This document shows positions 13,831 to 22,583 of a stretch of DNA of 39,590 bases, piece by piece. The notes below the pieces were generated by a model. The model had not been told where the DNA came from. It worked only from the letters and a program-made list of their open reading frames with translations, and did no database searches. This stretch comes from Caulobacteraceae bacterium (GTDB lineage: Bacteria > Pseudomonadota > Alphaproteobacteria > Caulobacterales > Caulobacteraceae): the NCBI GenBank assembly GCA_028290905.1, contig JAQGIW010000054.1, forward strand, positions 1 through 39,590. The letters are read 5' to 3'. How positions within the stretch are numbered: position 1 is the first letter of the stretch; each line of letters opens with the position of its first letter. Position numbers and translations under genes: made by a program.

Positions 13831-16317
13831 ATGCAAAAACATCTGATCCTGATCGCGGTCGCCTCGGGCGCGGCGCTGCTGGCCGTGAGCGCGGCCCGGG
13901 CGGCGGACGCCCCGCCCCCGAGCGGTCCGACCGTGGGCGAGATCGTGGTCACCGCCGACCCGGTCGGGTTGCTCGAGAAGCGGCCCAGCACGACCGTATT
14001 CGGCCTCTCCAAGCCCCTCATCGAAACGCCCCGATCGGCGACGCTGATTACCGACACCAACATCCAGCGCTATGGGATCCAGACCATAGACCAGTTGACG
14101 ACGGTGGCGCCCGGCACGTTCACCGCCAGCTTCTACGGCGTGCCCGGCACGCTCAACATCCGCGGCACCCTGGCGGAGAACTACTTCGAAGGGTTTAAGC
14201 TGATCACCAACTTCGGCACCTACGCCACCCCGGTCGGCGCCGCGTCACGCATCGACATCGTTCGCGGTCCGCCCTCGCCGATCTACGGCCCGGGATTCGT
14301 CGGGGGCCTCCTGAACTTCATTCCCAAGACGGCCGGCGAGGGCAGCGCCTCTTCGTCGGCGACGACCGGCGAGCTCGATTACACCCGCGGCAGCTACAAC
14401 AAAAACAACCTGAAGGGCCAGGTCGGCCTGCCGGTCCACGCCGGCGACGTCAACGGCGGGATCTACGTCTACGGTGAATACGACAACTCGGACAGCTTCT
14501 ACTACGGTATCCACCCTGTGCACGAGATGGGCCAGATCTCGGCGCGGTTCGATCTGCCCGACGACTGGAAGTTCTCGGCCGACGTCAGCTACTATCACTC
14601 GACGGGCGACGTGCAGACGCCGGGCTGGAACCGCCTCACGCAGAACCTGGTCAACACCGGGACCTATATCACCGGCCGCAACACCGCCCTCTCGAATACG
14701 CCGGGCGTGCCCTACCTGACCCCGGCCCAGGCGTCGCCGACCGCGCCCTACTACCCCTTCGACTTCAATAAGTGCGGCGACGCGGGGCTGGCCTGCGGCT
14801 ACTTCGGGTTCTACGGCGGCCCTCCGCTGACCTCCTTCCCGCTGACCACGGGCGTCGGCACGGCCACGCTCAGCCCGCACAACGTCTACATCAGCAGCCA
14901 GGACTTCTCGACGACGTCGACGCCGACCGTCTACCTCGGCCTTTCCAAGCACCTGGCGTGGGCCGACAGCACCCTGAAGCTCGAAGCCTTCTACAATGGG
15001 CTCGAGAACAAGCGCTACGTGAGTTACGGGTTCCCCGCCTGGGAGCGCGCGCAGGCCTACGAGGGCCGCCTGACGTACGATTTCAAGCTGGCGACCCCGG
15101 ACGACAACGTCACCGCCGACACCATCGTCGGCGCCTCGATACGCTACGACTACAGCCGCAACATGGAGTCCTTCGACAGCGGCCTGATCGCGCTCGACCG
15201 CCGCGATCTCACGGTCGGCGCCACGCCCACCGACAGCCTCTGCAACCCGTTCACCATCGGCGACACCAACGACCAGGTCCCGGCCAACTGCATGGGCTGG
15301 GAGACAGATATCCACACCACCTGGTTCGACTACGGCCAGTTCTTCACCACCGACATCAGCTTCTTCAAGCGGCTCGACGTGGTGCTGGGGGGCCGGCTCG
15401 ACGAGTACAGGGTGACCAGCGCCGACACCGGCATCCTCAACTTCGACTACAGCGCCCATCCCGACCACACGCGGCTCACCGTCACCAAGACCGAGCCGAC
15501 CTACACCGCCAGCATCACCTACAAGCTGCCCTTCGGGCTCATGCCCTACGGAACGTACGCGCACACCGCGGCGCTGGAGTTCGACCAGGCGGCCGACATC
15601 ACCACAAGCCTGCTCGAGAACGGCGGCTGGATCCAGTATTCCGCCCTCGAGGAAGCCGGCGTGAAGTTCCAGGAGCTGGGGGGCCGATTGGTCGGCTCCC
15701 TGGACTACTATCACCAGGACCGCCCCCAACTGAGCGGCCTGCCGCCGCAGGTGATCCGGACGGTGGGCTCAGGCGAGGAACTCGAAGTCCGCTGGGTCGC
15801 GACCAGGAACTTCAGCTTCACCTTCGCCGGCAACATGCAACACACCATCGTGCACGGACCGGACAAGACCTTCGCCTACCTGCCAGCCGCCACGGTGTGC
15901 GGAAACACCACAGCCTGCCTGGTCAATTCCTACGGCGGCCAGTTCATCACCTTCAATTTCAGCACGGTCCCGGGCCGCTCGGGAAGCTTCCAGTACATGC
16001 CGATCCCGCACAGCGTGATCAGTCTCTACGGCAACTATGTTTCGGACGACTACGACTGGGGCAAGGTGGGCGTCACCGCCGGCTTCCAGCACACCTCCTA
16101 TACGTCCGGCACCATCCCCGGCGCCGTCATCTACCCAGCCTACTACCTGGTAAACATGTCACTGTTTTATCAGTACAAAAATATCGAGGTCGATTTGAAC
16201 ATCGATAATCTGTTCGACCAGAGATACTTCACGCCGGACGCCGACACCTACGTGAACATGGGCGTTCTCCCGGGCGTCGGCCGCGAGGTCTTCGCCACCG
16301 TGAAGGCGCGATTCTGA
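13831..16317 (+). CDS. TonB-dependent outer-membrane receptor
   Basis: An 828-residue receptor for active uptake across the outer membrane. A signal peptide (MQKHLILIAVASGAALLAVS, cleaved near ARA/ADA) is followed by a TonB-box-like VGEIVVTADP, a plug domain with LNIRGTLAENYFEG and IDIVRGPPSPIYGPG, and a long beta-barrel ending GREVFATVKARF with the terminal Phe used for barrel assembly. ATG 13831 is chosen because the signal peptide begins there; the frame opens at 13756. Cysteine pairs (CGDAGLACGY, CGNTTAC) suggest disulfide-braced loops. The plug resembles siderophore-type receptors, but its place before an MFS transporter and catabolic enzymes suggests a nutrient. The substrate is unknown. 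Confidence 0.93.
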   Translation: MQKHLILIAVASGAALLAVSAARAADAPPPSGPTVGEIVVTADPVGLLEKRPSTTVFGLSKPLIETPRSATLITDTNIQRYGIQTIDQLTTVAPGTFTASFYGVPGTLNIRGTLAENYFEGFKLITNFGTYATPVGAASRIDIVRGPPSPIYGPGFVGGLLNFIPKTAGEGSASSSATTGELDYTRGSYNKNNLKGQVGLPVHAGDVNGGIYVYGEYDNSDSFYYGIHPVHEMGQISARFDLPDDWKFSADVSYYHSTGDVQTPGWNRLTQNLVNTGTYITGRNTALSNTPGVPYLTPAQASPTAPYYPFDFNKCGDAGLACGYFGFYGGPPLTSFPLTTGVGTATLSPHNVYISSQDFSTTSTPTVYLGLSKHLAWADSTLKLEAFYNGLENKRYVSYGFPAWERAQAYEGRLTYDFKLATPDDNVTADTIVGASIRYDYSRNMESFDSGLIALDRRDLTVGATPTDSLCNPFTIGDTNDQVPANCMGWETDIHTTWFDYGQFFTTDISFFKRLDVVLGGRLDEYRVTSADTGILNFDYSAHPDHTRLTVTKTEPTYTASITYKLPFGLMPYGTYAHTAALEFDQAADITTSLLENGGWIQYSALEEAGVKFQELGGRLVGSLDYYHQDRPQLSGLPPQVIRTVGSGEELEVRWVATRNFSFTFAGNMQHTIVHGPDKTFAYLPAATVCGNTTACLVNSYGGQFITFNFSTVPGRSGSFQYMPIPHSVISLYGNYVSDDYDWGKVGVTAGFQHTSYTSGTIPGAVIYPAYYLVNMSLFYQYKNIEVDLNIDNLFDQRYFTPDADTYVNMGVLPGVGREVFATVKARF

Positions 16318-16426
16318 AGTCTGAGTTGCAACACCGCCGCGGAGCAGACCGATCTCCGAACCAGCATATATTTCGCCGGGAAGCGCTCCGGATTCCGTGG
16401 GCGCCAAAGCGTGGAAGGGTCGAGCG

Positions 16427-17734
16427 ATGACCAGGAACGAGTGGCGGCCGTGGCTCCTGGTGGCGGCGTTCAGCGCCGTGCTCTTCCTGATCACGGCGGC
16501 GACCTACAACGCGCTGGGGGTCGTGCTGCCCAGCATGGTCAAGGAGGGCGGCTGGAGTTGGACCGAGGGCGGTTTCGGCTACACGCTGCTCGGGGCCGCC
16601 ACCGGGCTCTCCTCGTTCGCGCCACCCATGCTGATCAAGCGGTTCGGGGTGCGGGTGACGCTGCTTTGCGGCACGGCGGTGATGACGGCGGGGTTCTTCA
16701 GCCTCGCGGAGACCCATAGCGTCGTCCTCTATTTCGTCGGCGCCACCCTGTGCGGGATCGGCTACCAGATGATGGCGCTCATCCCGGGCACCCATGTGCT
16801 GGCGGCCGTCTTCAAGCACCGGGCCCTGCCGTTCGGCATCTACTTCACGTGCGGGGCGATGGGCGGGGTGGCGGGACCGTTCATGGTGTTCGGCGTAATG
16901 CACGCCTTCCACGACCACTGGCGCATGTTCTGGCTCGTCCAGGCGTTCGCGGCCATGGCGGTCGGCGGCCTTTGCGCCATCGCGGTCGGCAGCCCGGCCT
17001 CGCTCGGCCAGGCCTCCGAGCGCACCGACGCCGCGCTGGCCGAGGAGACCGTGGCGCCCGGCGGGCGCCAGCGCGTCCATCGCACGCTCGTCGACTGGAC
17101 GCCGCGCCAGGCGTTCCGCACGCCGCAGTTCTATGTGCTGCTGGCCGCCTATTTCGGCCACCTGCTGATCGCAGCCACCGTGGGCAGCGTCTCGGTAGCG
17201 CACCTGACCCAGCGCGGGATCGCCCCGGTGGTCGCCGGCACGATGCTGAGCATCGAGGCGCTGATGCAGATGGCCGGGCGCACGTTGGGCGGCCTCGTCG
17301 GCGACCTCATCGACCCGCGCTACCTGCTGATGATCGCACTCGCCGCCCTGATGGTCGGTTCGTCGGCGCTCGGCATCGCCAACGACTATCCCACCATGCT
17401 GGTCTATGCGGTCGGCTGCGGCCTGGGGTTCGGCCTGACGCTTCTGGCGATCACCATACTGCTGCTCAACTACTACGGCCGGCGGCACAATCTGGAGATC
17501 TTCTCCACCACCTGCCTGATCGGCGCGGTGTCGGCGCTGGGACCCACGATCGGCGGCAGCGTACGCGACCTGACGGGCAGCTTCGTGTGGACGTTCCAGG
17601 TGTTCGCGGCCATCATCGGCGTGATCCTTGTCGCCGTCGTTTTCATGCGGCCGCCGCGCCAGCACCCGTCGCAGGGCGGCGCCACTCCGGAAACGTCGGA
17701 CCTGCCGGCTCGACTGGCGGCGAACTCGGTCTAA
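16427..17734 (+). CDS. MFS transporter, oxalate/formate or monocarboxylate type
   Basis: A 435-residue inner-membrane carrier with about twelve hydrophobic segments and a central loop of charged residues (SERTDAALAEETVAPGGRQR). The first helices and the GGWSWTEGGFGYTLL segment resemble the OFA / monocarboxylate group, which often carry organic acids. ATG 16427 follows GAAGGG; an earlier GTG at 16397 lacks a better site. It follows the TonB receptor by 109 bases and precedes the LLM monooxygenase by 13 bases, so it probably imports the compound delivered to the periplasm by the receptor. Direction and substrate are inferences. Confidence 0.9.
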   Translation: MTRNEWRPWLLVAAFSAVLFLITAATYNALGVVLPSMVKEGGWSWTEGGFGYTLLGAATGLSSFAPPMLIKRFGVRVTLLCGTAVMTAGFFSLAETHSVVLYFVGATLCGIGYQMMALIPGTHVLAAVFKHRALPFGIYFTCGAMGGVAGPFMVFGVMHAFHDHWRMFWLVQAFAAMAVGGLCAIAVGSPASLGQASERTDAALAEETVAPGGRQRVHRTLVDWTPRQAFRTPQFYVLLAAYFGHLLIAATVGSVSVAHLTQRGIAPVVAGTMLSIEALMQMAGRTLGGLVGDLIDPRYLLMIALAALMVGSSALGIANDYPTMLVYAVGCGLGFGLTLLAITILLLNYYGRRHNLEIFSTTCLIGAVSALGPTIGGSVRDLTGSFVWTFQVFAAIIGVILVAVVFMRPPRQHPSQGGATPETSDLPARLAANSV

Positions 17735-17747
17735 GAGGAGCCCAGCC

Positions 17748-18803
17748 ATGGGAGCAATCAAGCACGAATTCGGCGTCTTCCTTCCGGTGGCCAACGGGGG
17801 GTGGATCATCTCCTCGACGACGCCGCCCCTCGACGGGCTCTGGAAGCAGAACCTGGCGGCGGCGGTCACCGCCGACGAGGTGGGCATGGATTTCGTCATG
17901 TCCATGGGCAAATGGCGAGGCTTCGGCGGCGTCACCAACCACTGGGGCGTCCAGATGGAATCGCTCACCATGATGGCCGGCATCGCCCAGGCGACGAAGC
18001 GCGTGAAGCTGTGGGCGACGATCCATCCGTTGCTGCAGAACCCGGCGGTGGCGGCCAAGATGATCACCACCCTGGACCATATCTCCGGCGGTCGCGCCGG
18101 CCTCAACATCGTCGCCGGCGCCTACCGCGGCGAGTTCGCCCAGATGGGCGCCTGGGACGACAGCCTCGACCACGACGACCGCTATGCGCTCACCGAAGAG
18201 TGGACGATGCTCATCAAGCGCCTGTGGAGCGAGCCTAGCGTCACCTATGATGGCAAGTTCTTCAAGTTCCAGGACTGCGAATCCAATCCCAAGCCGCTGT
18301 CGCGTCCGAGGCCCGAGTTGATCAGCGCCGGCATGTCCGAGCGCGGCTTCGAGTTCGCGGTTCGCGAAGCCGACGCCTGCTTCATCGGCGGCCGCACCCC
18401 AAACGATAGGCGTGACGCCAGCCGACGCGCCAAGGCCGTCGCGGCCCGGTACGACAAGACGGTCAAGACCTACGCCATGTGCACCGTGGTCTACGCGGAG
18501 ACCGACGCCAAGGCGGAGGCTCTCGTGGAGCGCTATCGTGAAGGCGTCGACATGGGCGCGGTGATCGAGATGCTGAAGAGCTGGGGCGTTCCCCCCGAGC
18601 GGCTGACCGAGATCGCCAAGCAGCAGGGCGCCTTCATGACCCAGACGGCCGTCGGCACGCCGGCGACCTGCGCCGACGAGATCGAGGCGTTCGTCACCCA
18701 CGCCGAGCTCGACGGCCTGATGCTGATCTTTCCGGACTATGTCGAGGGACTGAAGATGTTCGGCGCCGACATCCTGCCCGGGCTGCGGATGGCGACGGCA
18801 TGA
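17748..18803 (+). CDS. RutA-like flavin-dependent (LLM) monooxygenase
   Basis: A 351-residue luciferase-like monooxygenase resembling pyrimidine oxygenase RutA: FGVFLPVANGGWIISST at the N-terminus, VMSMGKWRGFGG, MESLTMMAGIAQATKRVKLW, LDHISGGRAGLNIVAG and ELISAGMSERGFEFAVREAD. RutA and DszA are known to use a flavin N5-peroxide to break C-N or C-S bonds, taking FMNH2 from a separate reductase; none is nearby. GAGGAG precedes ATG 17748. The next gene overlaps its stop by four bases and is RutB-like, so the pair mimics the first two steps of the Rut pathway. Uracil itself is unlikely as substrate because rutC-rutF are missing. Probably it opens a different amide-containing ring. Confidence 0.85.
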   Translation: MGAIKHEFGVFLPVANGGWIISSTTPPLDGLWKQNLAAAVTADEVGMDFVMSMGKWRGFGGVTNHWGVQMESLTMMAGIAQATKRVKLWATIHPLLQNPAVAAKMITTLDHISGGRAGLNIVAGAYRGEFAQMGAWDDSLDHDDRYALTEEWTMLIKRLWSEPSVTYDGKFFKFQDCESNPKPLSRPRPELISAGMSERGFEFAVREADACFIGGRTPNDRRDASRRAKAVAARYDKTVKTYAMCTVVYAETDAKAEALVERYREGVDMGAVIEMLKSWGVPPERLTEIAKQQGAFMTQTAVGTPATCADEIEAFVTHAELDGLMLIFPDYVEGLKMFGADILPGLRMATA

Positions 18804-19486
18804 ACGCGGCCATGCCTGCAAAGGGCCCCACTGCAGGCGACATCGCCGGCGCGCGAGACCGGCTGGCCGGATGGATCTCGCCCGGCCGCACCGCGCTGCT
18901 GGTCATCGACATGCAGGTCGACTTCGCCTCCCCCGAGGGCGCGCTCGGGCAGGCCGGCCTCGACCTCAGCGCCGTCGCGCCGGCGCTGAGGGCGGCGGAA
19001 AGGCTGGCCGAGACGGCGCGCAAATCCGGCGCGCCGGTGGTGTTCGTGGGGTTGCAGACAACGGCGGACGCCGACTCGCCGGCCTGGGGCGAACGGATGC
19101 TGCGGCGCGGGGGAGATCCTGACTCGGAGAGCGCCCTCTGCCGGGAAGGAACCGTCGGCGCCGTCTTCGTCGGGCCCACCCCCGAGCCCGGCGAGACGGT
19201 CGTGGCCAAGCGCCGCTACAGCGGCTTCTTCCGCACCGATCTCGACGCCCGACTGAAGCGCCTCGGGGTCGACACCCTGGTTGTCTGTGGCCTGACGACC
19301 GAGTGCTGCGTCGATTGCACGGTCAGGGACGCCTTCCATCTCGATTACCACGTGTTCATCGCCAGCGACGCCTGCGCAGCCTATGATCCAGCGTTGCACG
19401 TGGGAGCGCTGCAGAGCCTGGAACTGAACTGCGCGATCGTAACGAGTACGGACGATATTGGCGCCGCTTGGGCGAGGGCGGACTGA
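18800..19486 (+). CDS. RutB-like cysteine hydrolase (isochorismatase family)
   Basis: A 228-residue hydrolase with triad D37 (LLVIDMQ), K137 (VVAKRRYSGFF) and C170 (TTECCVDCTVRDAF). Relatives include ureidoacrylate amidohydrolase RutB, N-carbamoylsarcosine amidase and biuret hydrolase, which release ammonia (and CO2 from carbamates) from N-carbamoyl or amide groups. It starts with an ATGA overlap on the LLM gene, so the two are translationally coupled. This fits two models: cleaving the product of the RutA-like enzyme, or cleaving an N-carbamoyl acid made by HyuAB as in creatinine breakdown. A ribosome site is provided within the upstream gene. Confidence 0.88.
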   Translation: MNAAMPAKGPTAGDIAGARDRLAGWISPGRTALLVIDMQVDFASPEGALGQAGLDLSAVAPALRAAERLAETARKSGAPVVFVGLQTTADADSPAWGERMLRRGGDPDSESALCREGTVGAVFVGPTPEPGETVVAKRRYSGFFRTDLDARLKRLGVDTLVVCGLTTECCVDCTVRDAFHLDYHVFIASDACAAYDPALHVGALQSLELNCAIVTSTDDIGAAWARAD

Positions 19487-19488
19487 AG

Positions 19489-20877
19489 ATGGATGGCGAT
19501 TTCGGACAATTCGGCGGCGTCGCGCCGGCCAGCGTCGAAGACGCGGACCGCGAGCGGCTGGCGGCGGCGATCGACGAGACCGAGCTGGTCGAGCTGGCGC
19601 TCAGCCTCGCCAACATCCCCAGCCCCGCGGGCCACGAGACGGCGGCAGGCAATTTCGTGTTCGACTGGATGGAACGCGAGGGATTTTCACCGCGCAAGGT
19701 GGGCGCGACGCCGGCCCGCTCCAACATCGTCGGGACGTTCGGCGGCGGCGGACGCGGGAGCGGCGCCAACCTGCTGTTCACCGCCCATCTCGACACCGAG
19801 GCGCCGACCTGGGAGCCGGACCTCGACGCCTACAAGTTCCGCCCGGCGACCCTGAAGAACCGCGAGTGGCAGGAGTGCTGGCTGGAGGACGGCGTCCTCT
19901 ACGGCTATCCGATCGCTAACGACCGCGGGCCGATGAGCTGCTTCCTGATGGCGGCCAAGGCCCTGAAAACCGCAGGATACGAGTTGGGAGGGCTCCTATA
20001 CCTCACCGCCTGCCCCGGCGAGATCGGCCCCGAGCCGATCGAGGAGCATCGCGGCGTCGACTATCTGGGCAAGGACATCGGCGCCCACTACCTATTCCAT
20101 CATGGCGGCGTCGCGCCCGACTACGCCATCGCCGCCGAGGGTTGCGACTTCGGCCTCACCTGGGTCGGCTGCGGATATTCGGTATGGCGGATCCGGCTGC
20201 TCGGCGAAGCGGTGTTCACCCCCTTGCTCACCCACCCGGAGGATCCCTACGCCCACCCCAACCCGATCTACCGGCTCGGGAAGGTGATCGCCGCCCTCAA
20301 CCGCTGGAGCCGTGAATACGAGGTCGCCAACCGCTACGAGTCCCCTGGCGGCGTCGCCCAGCCCAAGGCGCAGATCGCCGCGGTCCGCGGCGGGGTGCCC
20401 TTTGCCTTTGGGGCTGGAACGGAGGTGGTCAACCTCTATCTGGAGGTCGGCCTCGGCCCACGCCAGCAGGCCAGCCAGATCCTACACGAGCTTCAGCGCC
20501 TCGCCGTCGCCGAGGACCTGGGCGAGATCGAGATCGAGCCACTGGTGGTGCGCCATGGCTTCGAGGCCAACGCCCACGACGTGGCCCCCCTGGTGGGCGC
20601 GGTGGACGCCGCGACGCGTCTGACGCTCGGCGCGCCGGTGCAGCGTGCGGCGCCCGTCTATTCGAGCATGTGGCGCGACCACAACGTCTTCAACATGCAG
20701 CGCATTCCGGCCATCACCACCGGTTTCAAGCGCTGGCGGCCACGACCCAAGGACCTGGTCGACAGCGCCCTAATCTACGCCCTGACCGCGCTGGCGGTCT
20801 GCGGCCGCGCCGACCCTGCGGACGCAGGCAAGCGATCGGCGCCGGTCTATGGCGACAATCCATTCGGCGAGGCATGA
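19489..20877 (+). CDS. M20-type metallohydrolase with altered active site
   Basis: A 462-residue protein with M20 peptidase/deacylase features: TAHLDTE (H100, D102), NDRGPM (D145 bridging metal) and TACPGEIGPE (E178). In typical members an EE pair supplies the general base and a metal ligand; here the first Glu position reads Gly. The usual C-terminal AH..DE His motif is also not obvious; instead YSSMWRDHNVFNMQRIPAIT occurs. It may be a subfamily with changed chemistry. It begins two bases after the cysteine hydrolase and is followed after 29 bases by a TauD gene, so it is in the same transcript. Candidate substrates are N-acyl or N-carbamoyl amino acids (inference). Confidence 0.75.
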   Translation: MDGDFGQFGGVAPASVEDADRERLAAAIDETELVELALSLANIPSPAGHETAAGNFVFDWMEREGFSPRKVGATPARSNIVGTFGGGGRGSGANLLFTAHLDTEAPTWEPDLDAYKFRPATLKNREWQECWLEDGVLYGYPIANDRGPMSCFLMAAKALKTAGYELGGLLYLTACPGEIGPEPIEEHRGVDYLGKDIGAHYLFHHGGVAPDYAIAAEGCDFGLTWVGCGYSVWRIRLLGEAVFTPLLTHPEDPYAHPNPIYRLGKVIAALNRWSREYEVANRYESPGGVAQPKAQIAAVRGGVPFAFGAGTEVVNLYLEVGLGPRQQASQILHELQRLAVAEDLGEIEIEPLVVRHGFEANAHDVAPLVGAVDAATRLTLGAPVQRAAPVYSSMWRDHNVFNMQRIPAITTGFKRWRPRPKDLVDSALIYALTALAVCGRADPADAGKRSAPVYGDNPFGEA

Positions 20878-20906
20878 TTCAACCTCGCCGCCGCAGGGAG
20901 TGAACG

Positions 20907-21722
20907 ATGAGCTACGACGTCCTCGAGGTGAAACCGCTCACGCTGCGCATCGGCGCGGAGATCGGCGGCGTCGACCTCACCAAGCCGCTCTCCAACCGCC
21001 AGACCAGCGAACTGCGGGACGCCATCGCCGACTACCAGGTGATCTTCTTCCGCGACCAGCCTCTGGATCACGAGAGCCACATCCGCTTCGGCCGCGTTTT
21101 CGGCGATCTCGCCATCCACTCCGGCGTCGCGGGCCTCGAGGACTATCCGGAGGTGATCCAGATCCACGCGGACCACACCTCGAAGAACGTGCCGGGCGAG
21201 AACTGGCATTCGGACCTGACCTGCGACCCGATCCCGCCGATGGGTTCGATCCTCTGCCTGCACACCGTGCCCGAGGTTGGCGGCGACACGATGTTCGCCA
21301 GCATGTACGCCGCCTACGACGCGCTCTCCCCCAAAATGAAGGCCTATCTGGAGGGGATGCAGGCCGTACACGACGGCGACCACGTCTACCGGCCGCTGTT
21401 TCCGGACGTCGACAAGAAATACAATACGTCGATCCATCCGATCATCCGCACCCACCCGGTTACCGGCAAGAAGGGGATCTTCGTCAACTCGTCCTACACC
21501 ACCGAGATCGTCGGTGTGTCGAAAGACGAGAGTGATGCCGTTCTCGGATATCTCTACAAGCATGTGATGAACCCGAACTTCCACGTCCGCTTCCGCTGGC
21601 GCCCGCATTCGGTGGCGTTCTGGGACAACCGCTGCACGCAGCACCTGGCGGTATGGGACTATTTCCCGCAGACGCGCTCCGGCTATCGAGTGACGGTGGC
21701 GGGCGACAAACCGCCGGCTTAA
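20907..21722 (+). CDS. TauD/TfdA-family Fe(II)/2-oxoglutarate dioxygenase
   Basis: A 271-residue non-heme iron dioxygenase. Iron ligands are H101 and D103 (NWHSDLT) and the distal H246 (NRCTQHLAVWDY), with the 2-oxoglutarate Arg in RSGYRVTV. The N-terminus LGAEIGGVDL-like pattern (RIGAEIGGVDLTKPLS) is typical. These enzymes hydroxylate carbons next to sulfonate, aryloxy, amine or other leaving groups, using 2-oxoglutarate and oxygen. GCAGGGAG precedes ATG 20907. It closes the forward run that starts at the TonB or MFS gene. Its TAA overlaps the TAA of the reverse-strand SDR gene, sharing the tetramer TTAA. Confidence 0.92.
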   Translation: MSYDVLEVKPLTLRIGAEIGGVDLTKPLSNRQTSELRDAIADYQVIFFRDQPLDHESHIRFGRVFGDLAIHSGVAGLEDYPEVIQIHADHTSKNVPGENWHSDLTCDPIPPMGSILCLHTVPEVGGDTMFASMYAAYDALSPKMKAYLEGMQAVHDGDHVYRPLFPDVDKKYNTSIHPIIRTHPVTGKKGIFVNSSYTTEIVGVSKDESDAVLGYLYKHVMNPNFHVRFRWRPHSVAFWDNRCTQHLAVWDYFPQTRSGYRVTVAGDKPPA

Positions 21723-22549
21723 GGCTCCTCGAAACCGGTGGAGAGCGAGAGCGCGGCCCAGGCGCCCATTTCCTCCTGGAAGCGGGCCATGTGCCGGGTC
21801 GCATAGAGGATCGCATCGTCGCCCAGCAAGAGCTGACGCGGCGGGTTCTCGGCGTCGACGACCCGCATGATGGCCGCGGCCACCCGCGCCGGATCGCCCG
21901 GCTCGTGCCCCGCATGGTCGGCGAGGATGCGCCGCGCGGCGTGCGCGACGGAAGCATAGTCGTCGATGACCCTGGCGGTCTGGCGGAGCGAGCGGCCGGA
22001 ATAGTCGGTGCGCATGCCGCCGGGTTCGACGTTGGTGACCTTGATCCCGAACTCGGCGACTTCGTCGGCGAGGGTGAGCGCCGCCCCCTCCAGGGCGAAC
22101 TTGCTGGCGCAGTAGACTCCCGTGCCGGCCCAGGTGGCCACGCCGCTCACCGAGGTGACGTTGACGATATGGCCGGCCCGGCGCGCGCGCATCGCCGGCA
22201 GCACGGCCCGGATCAAGGCGAGCGGCCCGAACACATTGACCTCGAACTGCGCCCGGATCTCGTCCGGGCTCGCTTCCTCTATCGCCCCCACCAGGCCATA
22301 GCCGGCATTGTTGACCAACACATCGACGCCGCCCAGGGCGTCCTGCGCCTCGCGCGCCACAGCCGCGATCGCCGCCTCGTCGGCCAGATCGAGCCGGAAG
22401 CCGCGCGCCCGACCCGGCGCGAGGGCCTCGAACACCGCCAGATCCCCGGTCGCGCGCACGGTCCCGGCCACCGCGTCGCCCCGGGCGAGCGCAGCCTTCG
22501 CCAGGGCTCTGCCCAGCCCTGAGCCAACGCCGGTAATCAGCCAGTTCAT
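21719..22549 (-). CDS. Short-chain dehydrogenase/reductase (SDR)
   Basis: A 276-residue classical SDR with the cofactor loop TGVGSGLGRA at the N-terminus, NNAGYGLVG, the catalytic Ser in NVTSVSG, YCASK (Tyr and Lys), and PGGMRTDYSG. The D of FRLDLAD replaces a second basic residue pattern, so NAD or NADP preference is not clear. It is transcribed after the minus-strand TauD gene, 34 bases apart, and converges on the other TauD gene with overlapping stops. A likely role is oxidising or reducing a hydroxyl made by the paired dioxygenase. The C-terminal extension after residue 230 resembles the group annotated as oxidoreductase/retinol dehydrogenase-like. Confidence 0.92.
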   Translation of the reverse strand: MNWLITGVGSGLGRALAKAALARGDAVAGTVRATGDLAVFEALAPGRARGFRLDLADEAAIAAVAREAQDALGGVDVLVNNAGYGLVGAIEEASPDEIRAQFEVNVFGPLALIRAVLPAMRARRAGHIVNVTSVSGVATWAGTGVYCASKFALEGAALTLADEVAEFGIKVTNVEPGGMRTDYSGRSLRQTARVIDDYASVAHAARRILADHAGHEPGDPARVAAAIMRVVDAENPPRQLLLGDDAILYATRHMARFQEEMGAWAALSLSTGFEEP

Positions 22550-22583
22550 GGCAGGCTCAACTGGGGGCTCGAGAGCGGCGGGC

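Noticed and set aside
14245-15729. 494-codon minus-strand frame across the TonB receptor
   Set aside because: It is a shadow frame of the receptor, low-complexity Val/Gly/Arg with no start or domain signal.
16229-18109. 626-codon minus-strand frame across the MFS and LLM genes
   Set aside because: It is antisense to two genes with clear motifs and has the biased His/Arg composition of a shadow frame.
17748-19486. True rutAB uracil-degradation genes
   Set aside because: The proteins resemble RutA and RutB, but rutC to rutF are missing and the neighbours differ, so the rut symbols are not used.
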